A stretch of 64,000 nucleotides of DNA. Source: Bacteroidetes oral taxon 274 str. F0058 (GTDB taxonomy: Bacteria; Bacteroidota; Bacteroidia; Bacteroidales; Paludibacteraceae). Under the pieces are notes generated by a model. It had not been told where the DNA came from, searched no databases, and saw nothing but the letters and a program-made list of their open reading frames with translations. The stretch spans positions 1,034,879 to 1,098,878 of the forward strand of contig GG774889.1 of the NCBI GenBank assembly GCA_000163695.1. Reading direction: 5' to 3'. The stretch's first letter is position 1, and the number at the start of each line of letters is the position of its first letter. Position numbers and translations under genes: made by a program. Shown piece by piece: positions 26,548 through 35,245 of the stretch.

Positions 26548-26677
26548 AGAATGATTTTTTTTTAGTTAAACAAATTTTTTTTATTGGCATTGCTAAGTTG
26601 CTATATTTTTTGGGAATATTATAAACCCAATAGACTATATTGATTTAATCAATGCCGTATGTCTTATTAATTTGTGG

Positions 26678-26685
26678 CAAAATTA
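26678..26685 (-). promoter_or_regulatory. -7 box for seven-repeat lipoprotein 1
   Basis: CAAAATTA on the plus strand is TAATTTTG on the minus strand, in the 617-base gap between the lipoprotein gene and prfC. Confidence 0.45.
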
Positions 26686-26787
26686 ATATAAACATACACA
26701 CTGTGCAATACGCAAAAACACGTATTTTTGTCAGTAAATTCCGAAGTTTTTTTTGCAAGAATCTACGTATTTTTCTACGTGTTTTCC

Positions 26788-26837
26788 GAAAAATCACAGC
26801 CGTAGGCAACCGCTCTGCTCGGCTGCACTGCTGTGAT
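26788..26837 (-). other. Terminator-like hairpin with no gene in front of it
   Basis: ATCACAGC (26793-26800) and GCTGTGAT (26830-26837) pair perfectly, and an inner CAGCCG/CGGCTG offers an alternative pairing. On the minus strand the stem is followed by TTTTT. No minus-strand gene ends here. The remaining sequence of the 26548-26970 gap holds A+T-rich DNA with an imperfect direct repeat around ACGTATTTTT and no coding frame I can support. Confidence 0.4.
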
Positions 26838-26970
26838 ATGGTCATAATTGTCGAGATATGGTGTAAGGCACTCTTATGTACTTTACGCCTTTTGTTTTTG
26901 ATTGACAGGCGATTAGCTTCTTGCGATGTGCAAAGGCGGAAACCGATGGTTTTAGTTTTTTATCATAGTA

Positions 26971-27103
26971 CCTAACACCCAAAACCTAACACCTAACACC
27001 TAACACCTAACACCTAATACCTAATACCTAATACCTAATACCTAATACCTAACACCCAACACCTAACACCCAACACCTTAATTCCTAATTCCTAATTCGT
27101 AAT
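26971..27103. repeat. Heptamer tandem array (CCTAACA/CCTAATA), 15 clear plus 4 degenerate units
   Basis: From 26971 to 27075 there are 15 uninterrupted 7-base units, mainly CCTAACA and CCTAATA with CCCAACA and CCCAAAA variants. Four shifted degenerate units (CCTTAAT, TCCTAAT, TCCTAAT, TCGTAAT) continue to 27103. The array ends 7 bases before the prfC -7 box. The same heptamer in inverted orientation occurs at 37717 and 39219. Confidence 0.9.
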
Positions 27104-27110
27104 TAATTAT

Positions 27111-27118
27111 TACCTTTG
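27111..27118 (+). promoter_or_regulatory. -7 box for prfC, abutting the heptamer array
   Basis: TACCTTTG lies 46 bases before the prfC start codon. The region where a -33 element would sit is inside the degenerate heptamers. Confidence 0.55.
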
Positions 27119-27164
27119 CCACCCCGTTTGAAAATTTATCTTTTATAAATATAAAAAACAGAGA

Positions 27165-28736
27165 ATGTACGAAGAAGAGATTCACAAAAGGCGGACTTTT
27201 GCCATAATATCGCACCCCGACGCGGGGAAAACTACGCTCACCGAAAAGATGTTGCTGTTCGGCGGAGCCATACACGTGGCGGGAGCCGTCAAGTCGAACA
27301 AGATAAAAAAGACCGCCACCTCCGACTGGATGGAGATAGAGAAGCAACGCGGCATATCGGTGGCTACCTCGGTGATGGGCTTCGACTACGCCGGTTACAA
27401 GATAAATATCCTCGACACCCCCGGACACCAAGACTTTGCCGAAGATACGTTTCGTACGCTGACGGCTGTCGATAGCGTCATAATAGTGGTCGATTGCGCC
27501 AAGGGTGTGGAGATGCAGACCCGCCGACTGATGCAGGTGTGCCGTATGCGTAAGACGCCGATAATGATTTTCGTCAATAAGATGGACCGTGAGGGCAAAA
27601 ACCCTTTCGACCTGCTCGACGAACTCGAACGCGAACTGCAGATAGGCGTTTGTCCGCTGAGCTTCCCCATCGGTATCGGGCAGACGTTCAAAGGCGTTTA
27701 TAATATTTACGAAAAAAATCTCAACCTATACAAGCCTGCCAAGCAGACCGTCGGTGAGTCGATAAAGTTCACCGACATCGCTTCGCCCGACCTCGAAGAG
27801 CACATCGGCGGACAGGCGGCACAGCTCAGACAAGACTTGGAACTCATCGGCGGAGTGTACGACGACTTCGACCGCCGTCGGTATCTCGATGCCAAGGTTG
27901 CCCCCGTCTTCTTCGGCTCGGCACTGAACAACTTTGGTATCCGCGAACTGCTCGACTGTTTCGTGCAGATAGCCCCCAGCCCGTTGCCCACGGTTGCCGT
28001 CGAACGCACGGTAGTACCGACAGATGAGGGTTTTAGCGGCTTTGTCTTCAAGATACACGCCAATATGGACCCGAACCACAGGTCGAGTATCGCTTTCGTC
28101 AAGATATGTTCGGGGCGGTTCGAACGCAACGCTCCATACCTCCACGTAAGGCTCGGCAAACAGCTTAAATTTTCGTCGCCCACGGCTTTTATGGCACAGA
28201 AAAAAGAGACCGTCGACGAAGCCTTCGCAGGCGACATAGTGGGTCTGCCCGATTCGGGCAATTTCAAGATAGGCGATACGCTCACCGAGGGCGAAAACCT
28301 GCACTTCAAGGGGTTGCCGTCGTTCTCGCCCGAGATGTTCAAGTATATCGAAAACTCAGACCCGATGAAGAGTAAGCAGCTTAACAAAGGAATAGAGCAA
28401 CTGATGGGCGAAGGCGTGGCACAACTCTTCGTTCATCAAAACAACGGTCGTAAGATCATCGGCACCGTCGGACAGCTGCAGTTTGAGGTCATCGAGTACC
28501 GCCTGCTGCACGAATACGGAGCACAGTGTCGTTGGGAGCCGCTGTCGCTCTACAAAGCTTGCTGGATAGAGTGCGACGACCCGAAGGAGCTCGAACAATT
28601 CCGCCGTCGTAAGTTTCAGTATATGGCAAAAGACATCCACGACCGCGACGTATTCCTCGCCGAGAGCGGATATATACTGCAAATGGCACAGGAGGAGTTC
28701 AAAAACATCAAGTTCCACTTTTCGAGTGAGTTTTAA
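27165..28736 (+). CDS. prfC: Peptide chain release factor 3
   Basis: A 523-residue translational GTPase that recycles RF1/RF2 from the ribosome. Its motifs are [13 protein letters not shown] near residue 18 (G1), [11 protein letters not shown] (G2), [12 protein letters not shown] (G3), [10 protein letters not shown] (G4), and the RF3-specific C-terminal domain with [18 protein letters not shown]. Length and motif order are normal for RF3 rather than EF-G. The start is set by the [22 protein letters not shown] alignment. Its upstream region contains a heptamer array. Confidence 0.96.
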   Translation: MYEEEIHKRRTFAIISHPDAGKTTLTEKMLLFGGAIHVAGAVKSNKIKKTATSDWMEIEKQRGISVATSVMGFDYAGYKINILDTPGHQDFAEDTFRTLTAVDSVIIVVDCAKGVEMQTRRLMQVCRMRKTPIMIFVNKMDREGKNPFDLLDELERELQIGVCPLSFPIGIGQTFKGVYNIYEKNLNLYKPAKQTVGESIKFTDIASPDLEEHIGGQAAQLRQDLELIGGVYDDFDRRRYLDAKVAPVFFGSALNNFGIRELLDCFVQIAPSPLPTVAVERTVVPTDEGFSGFVFKIHANMDPNHRSSIAFVKICSGRFERNAPYLHVRLGKQLKFSSPTAFMAQKKETVDEAFAGDIVGLPDSGNFKIGDTLTEGENLHFKGLPSFSPEMFKYIENSDPMKSKQLNKGIEQLMGEGVAQLFVHQNNGRKIIGTVGQLQFEVIEYRLLHEYGAQCRWEPLSLYKACWIECDDPKELEQFRRRKFQYMAKDIHDRDVFLAESGYILQMAQEEFKNIKFHFSSEF

Positions 28737-28828
28737 GAACACGCTTGTGTCTGCTATCGGTCTCTGCGTGTATCGGTTGTGTAAATAGATACGATTTTTA
28801 GAATATTCCAAATACCTCAGAATGTAAG

Positions 28829-29464
28829 ATGAAATACCTTGCCGTTATTATCGTAATACTGCTCAATACCTGTAACACCAATAGTGCCCGTAAGCTTCGT
28901 GAGGGCGATATACTGTTTCGCGAAACACGCAACAACGCTTTGTCCGATGCTATCAGCGACGTAACGGACTCGACGGGCAATCTCCGTTTTTCGCACGTGG
29001 GAGTGTTGATAAAAGAGGGCAAGCGGTGGATGGTCGTAGAGGCAACGCACGGAAAAGGTGTGTGCCTGACGCCCATAGAGTTGTTTGGACTACCGGCCAA
29101 AGGGGAAACGGTAAGAGTGGTGCTCGGGCGGCTCGACAAGAGGTATAAGTTCGACGTGAAGCGTCTGAAAGCGTATGGACGACAGCAGCTAAACAAGCCT
29201 TACGACTATGCCTTCGATTGGAACGACTCGGCGATGTATTGCTCCGAGTTGGTTTACAAGATGTTTGTGGCAGCAGGTCAGCGTGACGCTTTTTCGCCTA
29301 ATGTAATGACATTCAAAAACGCTTCGACGGGAGCGTTTGACCCTACGTGGGTAGAATATTTCGACCGACACGGGAGCACTATCCCCGAAGGAGAGTTGGG
29401 TATCAATCCCAATGCTATGGCAGCAAGCAAAGCAGTGCACCTGCTCTTCGAGATACGGTATTAG
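28829..29464 (+). CDS. YiiX-like permuted NlpC/P60 hydrolase
   Basis: A 211-residue exported protein with a short signal peptide (possible lipobox LNTC at Cys15). The pattern LREGDILFRET, then RFSHVGVLIKEG with the catalytic His, a VVEAT strand, and YCSELVYKMF with the nucleophile Cys, is that of circularly permuted papain-like enzymes of the YiiX/LRAT group. Such enzymes act on lipids or peptides, and the substrate here is unknown. The gene follows prfC by 92 bases on the same strand and is the last core gene before the SIR2-HerA island. Confidence 0.75.
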   Translation: MKYLAVIIVILLNTCNTNSARKLREGDILFRETRNNALSDAISDVTDSTGNLRFSHVGVLIKEGKRWMVVEATHGKGVCLTPIELFGLPAKGETVRVVLGRLDKRYKFDVKRLKAYGRQQLNKPYDYAFDWNDSAMYCSELVYKMFVAAGQRDAFSPNVMTFKNASTGAFDPTWVEYFDRHGSTIPEGELGINPNAMAASKAVHLLFEIRY

Positions 29465-29573
29465 TATACAGTGCGGTGGCTGCTGTGTCAGACTTTTTCA
29501 GAAACAGTAGATAAATAAGCTGAGCAACATAATCGGTAAAAACTACGCCTACCACAATAACATCGGTAAGAGT

Positions 29574-31598
29574 TTATACTTTTTTTGATTGGGGAGTGGG
29601 GAAGTCTTTGCATAATAATTCAACGTTAAAATTCTTTTCTCTAAACCAATTTTTGCTAATCTCATTATTATCGCTTTTGGGTTTAGGATCAGCTGTATTT
29701 ACTTTAAATGTTGTTGGCAAATTTACAGCGTGACCAAAAATCAAAGCGTGTTGAGTAGGAATTGAAGGAAGTCTTTTTAATATAGTCTCTGAAATATGTG
29801 GTGTTATTTGCCTAATATGAGATAAATCCTCTGGATTTTGTATTCGATGAACTATAAAATTACTACATTGTGAAAGTACAGTTCTTGAAAGCTCACTTGG
29901 TCTTTGTGACGAAACTAATAGAAACATTCCATATTTCCTTCCCTCCTTTGCAATTCTTTCAAAAATTCGATTCGCATCTCCAAATATTTTACCAGATTCA
30001 GTAGATATATATCTATGAGCTTCTTCTAAAACTAAATTAATAGGAAATTGATTCCTATTTTTAGCAGTTTTCAATTTCTCGAAAATTAAACGAGAAATTA
30101 CACAAGAGATAACTTCAACAGTTTCATCATTAGCAGAATTCAAATCTATAATAATAACTTGATTTTTCTTTATTGCATTATCTCCTTGCTTCTTAATACC
30201 TAAAAGAGAGCAAATATATTCGTCAATACTTTTATTATTTTGGGTTGTTGTTAAAAACTTAAAATCTTCTCTTTCTTTGATGCTCTTAAAACGAGTTATC
30301 ATAGAAGAACAATAATCCCTTATTTGCCTATTTCCATGTGATTCCTCATATAAAATAGCAATATCTAAACACTCTTCTAATAACTCAAAATCAAATTCTT
30401 TATCTGATTTATATGTTGGAATCTGGAAATTTGATGACAAGAATCTGTACTCTCCATTTGTATCTTTCTGCTCTAAATAATCAAACAAATATTCAATACC
30501 TTTCATTTCTCCATAATGAATAAAAAGACAATTTTCTATTGTACATTCTACATTACTAATACCATTATAAAAGGAAGTATTGTCTTTACATTTTACAGAT
30601 AGATTTATTTTATCAGTTTTAAACTTTTGTAGAATGGACTTTATTCTATCTTTTTTTGAAGGACTACTTGTTTCATCACGCAATATTTGTGTGATACACG
30701 ATGCTAAAATGTGGTTTTTAAACTCTTCTTTTCCTCCTAATTGAAATAAATAAGCCAATCCCAAAGCGTTTCTCAGTATAGGAAGCTGAGATTTTTCACT
30801 TGCTTTTAATAACAATGCCCATTCATCAATATTTAAGAACCAATGTGGGAGTTGAAATTTTTCATCAGTAGCTTCTGTATCAATGGATAAATTTGTTACT
30901 TGTATATCATCATTTTCATTTAATTCTTCAAAAGCTTGGCGATATTCTCCATTCACATCAAAGAAGATAAATGTACTACCTGTGGCACTATATTCTTTGT
31001 ACTTGTAAAGGGTTTGCAACATTGAGGCTATTGTGCAAGATTTCCCACTTCCTGTATTTCCTAAGACAGCTGAATGACTTCCGAAAAATTTATCTATATC
31101 TATTTTAACTTCATAATCAGGAAAAATTATAGACTTACCTATAGGTAAAGAAGTGTATCTATATTTATCAGTACCTTCGATTGGCTTTTTGCTAGAGTTT
31201 GTTTTAAAAATAGTATCAAGCTCTTGTTCTTTAATGTACAATACATCTGAATAAAGTGTAGGATAAACACTTACACCAAAATCGAATTGATCGTCTTTGA
31301 TACTTCCTATTGGAAGAACTTCAAGGTATTTTCCTGCTTGAATTTTACTTAGAATTTGTTCAGTAGGATTTGAAAAAGGAACATTTAGATCCTTTTCTCT
31401 TACCCCAGAAACTTCGGCAACGATATAATAATTCTGATAAGGAACAATTACATAACTATTCAACTGTGCAAAATAATGAATGTCATCATAACCATTTACA
31501 TTGAAATTATCCAATCCGCTTAATAATTCGACCGAAAATCTATCAGAATTTATAGCTACGACTTTTCCTATAACCCTTTGTTTATCCTCTCTTGTCAT
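29574..31598 (-). CDS. herA: HerA-type ATPase/helicase of a SIR2-HerA defence module
   Basis: A 674-residue protein of the HerA/FtsK-like ATPase group. A HAS-barrel-like N domain (about 1-130) is followed by P-loop GNTGSGKS at 180-187, Walker B INLVLEEAHRY near 520-530, and downstream SSQRPSEL and a C-terminal arginine-containing segment (RIQNPEDLSHIRQI). HerA forms hexameric rings; when paired with SIR2 effectors it assembles complexes that respond to phage. The gene starts one base after the SIR2 gene stop codon. Base composition is markedly A+T-richer than prfC and the U32 gene on either side, indicating horizontal acquisition. Confidence 0.88.
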   Translation of the reverse strand: MTREDKQRVIGKVVAINSDRFSVELLSGLDNFNVNGYDDIHYFAQLNSYVIVPYQNYYIVAEVSGVREKDLNVPFSNPTEQILSKIQAGKYLEVLPIGSIKDDQFDFGVSVYPTLYSDVLYIKEQELDTIFKTNSSKKPIEGTDKYRYTSLPIGKSIIFPDYEVKIDIDKFFGSHSAVLGNTGSGKSCTIASMLQTLYKYKEYSATGSTFIFFDVNGEYRQAFEELNENDDIQVTNLSIDTEATDEKFQLPHWFLNIDEWALLLKASEKSQLPILRNALGLAYLFQLGGKEEFKNHILASCITQILRDETSSPSKKDRIKSILQKFKTDKINLSVKCKDNTSFYNGISNVECTIENCLFIHYGEMKGIEYLFDYLEQKDTNGEYRFLSSNFQIPTYKSDKEFDFELLEECLDIAILYEESHGNRQIRDYCSSMITRFKSIKEREDFKFLTTTQNNKSIDEYICSLLGIKKQGDNAIKKNQVIIIDLNSANDETVEVISCVISRLIFEKLKTAKNRNQFPINLVLEEAHRYISTESGKIFGDANRIFERIAKEGRKYGMFLLVSSQRPSELSRTVLSQCSNFIVHRIQNPEDLSHIRQITPHISETILKRLPSIPTQHALIFGHAVNLPTTFKVNTADPKPKSDNNEISKNWFREKNFNVELLCKDFPTPQSKKV

Positions 31599-31599
31599 C

Positions 31600-32892
31600 T
31601 TAGTAATTCCTTAAATTGTTGTTAGTAGATTCCATTTTTTTATCCAAATCCTCATTTGTTAGGTCTGGTAAAATTTCATTAACAAATCCTTTGAAATAGT
31701 GAAGAGGTTCATTTTCTTTATTTTTTCCTCCTATAATCCAAATTCTCGAATCATCCAAATTGTATAATTTCTCAATAGTCTCTGATTGTTTTTCAGATCC
31801 AATAATAATCAACCTAAATGAAGGAATTGTAAAAGCTTGGAATATAAGATTATTGATATGTTCATCACTAAAGCTATACCCAATAGTAACCAAAATATTA
31901 TTATTTTGCATTAATTTCTTCTGAAACTCTCTGAATAAATCGGAATATGGACTTCCTAAACTTGCATTGTATTTTAAGGGGGTAGGATGAATCATCACAG
32001 TAGGTTTATTCTCTAAAATATCAAAAGTAGAGTCTTGTATTTCTTGTATTTTAAATAGCTTTCCTTCATCATCGTTTTCTACCCAATTCACAGAGCCATG
32101 AATTTTGTACAAATAAAAGAAGTTGTCGATTACATTCCATTTTGATTGGGATAAATCCATCTTTTCAGCAAGAGCATAATTAAAAATTGTTGGATTAAAA
32201 TATTTACTTATACCTCCTGTAAAACCATTTACATAATGTATTCCTAAAGAATCCATTGCTCTTTCTGAATACAAATCGTAATTAGTTGTAAAAATATTTA
32301 GTCGTGGCAAGGTAGAATTTCGGGTTAATAATTTTTTATAGAAAGTTTTATACACTTCCAACAACTCATTATCTCTTTCATCTTTTATATTTTTCTCATT
32401 AAGGCACTTTCCTAATATAAAATCTCGAGCCTCTTTTATGATTTGATCTATTTTTTGCGCATTTTCATCTGCTTTATTATTAATTTTCGAATGGTAGAAA
32501 GACAAACTATGAAGCACTGATAAAAAGGCTTCAAGATTTTTTTCAAAGTTTTTGTCTTCTACATCTATTTTCAATTTCCTTAATAACCATTCTTTGTTTT
32601 CTTCAAACTCAGACAAGTTATAAAACTCCTTTGCCATAGGAGCCATTACAGGTATTCCTATTTGCTCTTTTTTGATATTAGAAGTGTTACTATCCTCAAC
32701 TTTCTTTTCAATTTCGTAAGAGGAACAACCACTCCCTAACAAAAAAGATAAGTTCTTATTATCAAGTACTTTTAAAAAAGCCTCTTGAATTTTCTTTATA
32801 GATTCAATGCTTTGTTTTTCATTCTCTTTTGGATTTTCATTCTCTTTTGGATTAAGAATGTTTTGCATTCCCTTGTAAAAAAAAATACTCAT
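31600..32892 (-). CDS. SIR2-family NAD-consuming effector of a SIR2-HerA defence module
   Basis: A 430-residue protein with a SIR2-like domain. Visible are LLGSGCS at 51-57 (the GxGxS nucleotide motif), TTNYD at 202-206, KIHGSVNW with His265 at the catalytic position, and GYSFSDEHIN in the C-terminal part, typical of the SIR2_2 branch found in anti-phage systems. Such domains deplete NAD+ to abort infection. The N terminus has a duplicated NPKENE NPKENE hexapeptide caused by an 18-base tandem repeat at 32821-32856. The start could instead be Met9 at 32868. It is directly upstream of herA. Confidence 0.85.
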   Translation of the reverse strand: MSIFFYKGMQNILNPKENENPKENEKQSIESIKKIQEAFLKVLDNKNLSFLLGSGCSSYEIEKKVEDSNTSNIKKEQIGIPVMAPMAKEFYNLSEFEENKEWLLRKLKIDVEDKNFEKNLEAFLSVLHSLSFYHSKINNKADENAQKIDQIIKEARDFILGKCLNEKNIKDERDNELLEVYKTFYKKLLTRNSTLPRLNIFTTNYDLYSERAMDSLGIHYVNGFTGGISKYFNPTIFNYALAEKMDLSQSKWNVIDNFFYLYKIHGSVNWVENDDEGKLFKIQEIQDSTFDILENKPTVMIHPTPLKYNASLGSPYSDLFREFQKKLMQNNNILVTIGYSFSDEHINNLIFQAFTIPSFRLIIIGSEKQSETIEKLYNLDDSRIWIIGGKNKENEPLHYFKGFVNEILPDLTNEDLDKKMESTNNNLRNY

Positions 32893-33098
32893 ATTAATGG
32901 TTAAAGTTTATTTTTATCTCACTCTCAGCACCCTCTCACTCAGGCTATTTAATACCTCGCTTGTCGCATCAACCAATAGCAGATTTTGGGTAATACTTCG
33001 AGAAATTTAAAGTTTGTTGTATGTAGTTGAGTCTCTTTACATGAGCAGATAATAGCTGTTTGTTCATAACAAAACTGTATAACGATAAATACAACTCA

Positions 33099-33106
33099 CA
33101 AAGTTA
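33099..33106 (-). promoter_or_regulatory. Candidate -7 box for the SIR2-HerA unit
   Basis: CAAAGTTA on the plus strand is TAACTTTG on the minus strand. It would leave a leader of about 200 bases before the SIR2 start codon. The 297-base gap 32893-33189 holds no other recognisable feature besides the inverted repeat at its right end. Confidence 0.35.
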
Positions 33107-33125
33107 ATACTATTTCTCAGATTTA

Positions 33126-33191
33126 GACGGTAGAGCGATTATTAAGTTTTGATATTAGCTAAGTATTGATTTCCAATATCATACTACCGTC
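33126..33191 (-). repeat. Inverted repeat at the island boundary, overlapping the U32 stop codon
   Basis: GACGGTAG (33126-33133) and CTACCGTC (33184-33191) are perfect complements, with an inner GATATT/AATATC pair. The right arm contains the U32 gene stop codon. It may be a terminator of that gene or the edge of the inserted defence module. Confidence 0.5.
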
Positions 33192-35010
33192 AAACTCTAT
33201 ACACTCTCATCTCGCAGGCTTGGCAGTCGAACTCAAGGCGGAGGCGGGTAGAGGAGTGAGTAAGATAAAACGGTTCGGTGTAGGGCGATACGGCTTTGTT
33301 GTATTTGGGACACCACCCGAGTGAATATTTTATACAGTGGCGGGTAAACATCAGCGGTACGTCTTTTTGCCGTTTTATCTCGAATGCCGGTTGTAGCACT
33401 TCGGAGCCGTGCTGTTCGTAAAACGAACGTGCTTTGCCGTTGGCAACATTACCGAGGTACGTTATTGTCGGCTCGGGGAAGGCGTGATGTGTCGGTTTGT
33501 GGTCTACCGTGCGGCGAGGGTGATTTTCAAGCCTTACACAGAGCAGTCCGTCGGTCAGTTCGCGCCGCCATTGCGACAAGACGGAAGCAGGGATAAAGAC
33601 ATTGCTCGTCAGATGCAGGCGCACGTCGGTAACGGTGAATATGGTTTGCCCCGTCTTGCTGAGGTTGGTACGTATGTTTTCGGTTTGGTCTTTTTGTGCG
33701 GGTTCTTTCGTGGCTGGGCGAAACATTTGGTAGCTGTATCCTTTTTCGTCGGTCATTACAAGCCGAAAACCGTCGGTGAGTTCGTATAGGTCTATGGTGG
33801 CAGCTATTTTACGTTCTGCCGTTTTGCCCGAAAGCAACTTATCGAACTCGCGGTCGTTGTTGCGAAACACCTTTGTACCTTTTTTTATTACGGGCATAGA
33901 GAGCGGAAAGACTCTATTGTCGTCTACACGATTTACCTGAATGCCTTCGAGTTCTCGACGGTGGTTGAAGAAACACAGTCCGTCGCCGTTGCTTAGCTTT
34001 GTTTTGAGGTCGAGCGTAATATATCGCTGAGCGACGTCTACGATCGAGCCCACCTCCTCGCCGATGGACTTGGGAGTATCGGCAGACCATACGGTTTCTT
34101 TACGTCCATACAGGAAATAGTCGGTAAAGCCGCGATTGAACGTCTTATTCATATTCGGCTCGAATGTGATACGGCTCTCGCCGTCGGAAGCACGTTCGAA
34201 CTCGTTACGACGGGCGAGTATCTCGTCGAGCCGACGGCGGTATAGCGATACGGTATTTTTGATGTAGGTCAAGTCTTTTAGCCGTCCTTCTATCTTAAAC
34301 GAGCTTACACCTGCATCGAGTAGGGCTTCGAGGTCGTTTGTACGGTTGAGGTCTTTCATCGAGAGGGCGTGGCATTTTGTGGCTATCACTTGTCCTCTGC
34401 TATCTGTAATATCGTACGGCAAGCGGCACGGCTGAGAGCAGGTGCCACGGTTGGCACTACGCCCTGTCAGAGCATTGCTCAGATAGCACTGTCCGCTATA
34501 CGATACGCACAATGCCCCGTGTACGAATACCTCTATCGGTACTGTAACGGAACGAGCTATGGCAGCTATTTCGTCGAGCGACAACTCACGTGCCAATACT
34601 ATCTGCGAGAACCCCGCCTGCTCCAGAAAGACGGCTTTTGCTACCGTGCGGTTGTCCATCTGTGTACTTGCGTGTAGAGCGATAGGTGGTAGCTGCAGCT
34701 GCAATATGCCCATATCCTGAATGATGACGGCGTCGGTACCTGCATTGTATAGTTCGTGCAATAGGCGTTCGGCATCGGCTAAGTCTTTGTCTTCGAGTAT
34801 GGTGTTCATTGCCACGTATACACGTGCGTGGTATCGGTGGGCAAACTCAGATAGTCTCTCGATATCGCTTACGGTATTGCCTGCCGAGGCTCTGGCTCCG
34901 AACATCGGTGCACCGATGTATACGGCGTCGGCTCCGTGCAGTATCGCCTCTATTCCGTAGTTGGCGTTTTTGGCGGGGGCAAGCAGTTCTATCTTACGTG
35001 GTTCATTCAC
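33190..35010 (-). CDS. U32 family protein (RlhA/YdcP-type RNA hydroxylase)
   Basis: A 606-residue protein. The N half is the U32 barrel: LLAPAKNANYGIEAILHGADAVYIG, HASTQMDNRT, and the cysteine-rich GQCYLSNAL...GTCSQPC segment with C168, C175, C191 and C195 available as iron-sulphur ligands. The long C-terminal region and overall length match RlhA/YdcP, which hydroxylates a cytidine in 23S rRNA with prephenate-derived intermediates, rather than the shorter TrhP or UbiU/UbiV. Old database names call it a peptidase or collagenase, which is unlikely. Its own promoter is divergent from wzx. Confidence 0.85.
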   Translation of the reverse strand: MNEPRKIELLAPAKNANYGIEAILHGADAVYIGAPMFGARASAGNTVSDIERLSEFAHRYHARVYVAMNTILEDKDLADAERLLHELYNAGTDAVIIQDMGILQLQLPPIALHASTQMDNRTVAKAVFLEQAGFSQIVLARELSLDEIAAIARSVTVPIEVFVHGALCVSYSGQCYLSNALTGRSANRGTCSQPCRLPYDITDSRGQVIATKCHALSMKDLNRTNDLEALLDAGVSSFKIEGRLKDLTYIKNTVSLYRRRLDEILARRNEFERASDGESRITFEPNMNKTFNRGFTDYFLYGRKETVWSADTPKSIGEEVGSIVDVAQRYITLDLKTKLSNGDGLCFFNHRRELEGIQVNRVDDNRVFPLSMPVIKKGTKVFRNNDREFDKLLSGKTAERKIAATIDLYELTDGFRLVMTDEKGYSYQMFRPATKEPAQKDQTENIRTNLSKTGQTIFTVTDVRLHLTSNVFIPASVLSQWRRELTDGLLCVRLENHPRRTVDHKPTHHAFPEPTITYLGNVANGKARSFYEQHGSEVLQPAFEIKRQKDVPLMFTRHCIKYSLGWCPKYNKAVSPYTEPFYLTHSSTRLRLEFDCQACEMRVYRV

Positions 35011-35041
35011 AAATATTATACGGCTTCGGGTTTTCGGAATG

Positions 35042-35049
35042 CAAAGGTA
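35042..35049 (-). promoter_or_regulatory. -7 box for the U32 gene
   Basis: CAAAGGTA on the plus strand is TACCTTTG on the minus strand, 31 bases before the start codon. Confidence 0.55.
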
Positions 35050-35176
35050 AGAAAATAATTGCCGTGTAGTAATCTCCGATCAACATTAGAACAATTCAAA
35101 CGATAAAAACGTTCAATATTAACGACGGTGTTATTTGTGACTTCCCATCAATGTAAAGTAAATTCATTATTTTTTG

Positions 35177-35184
35177 TACCTTTG
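35177..35184 (+). promoter_or_regulatory. -7 box for wzx-wzy
   Basis: TACCTTTG lies 61 bases before the wzx ATG and overlaps the upstream TTG that could otherwise be read as a start, which rules that start out. Confidence 0.6.
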
Positions 35185-35245
35185 CTGCTCATATCCGAAG
35201 CGTAGGTGGAATGAGCATTGCTGTGCAAGACCAAACAAAAAAGAG

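Noticed and set aside
26971..27103. The heptamer array as a CRISPR or telomere-like sequence
   Set aside because: Units are 7 bases with no spacers and no cas genes nearby, and the CCTAA-like units are internal to the chromosome and mixed with variants.
33384..33789. Short plus-strand frames inside the U32 gene
   Set aside because: They are Arg-rich shadows of the conserved minus-strand gene.
35174..35245. Longer wzx start at an upstream TTG
   Set aside because: The TTG lies within the TACCTTTG promoter region and adds a cysteine-rich stretch unlike any flippase start; the ATG at 35246 fits.
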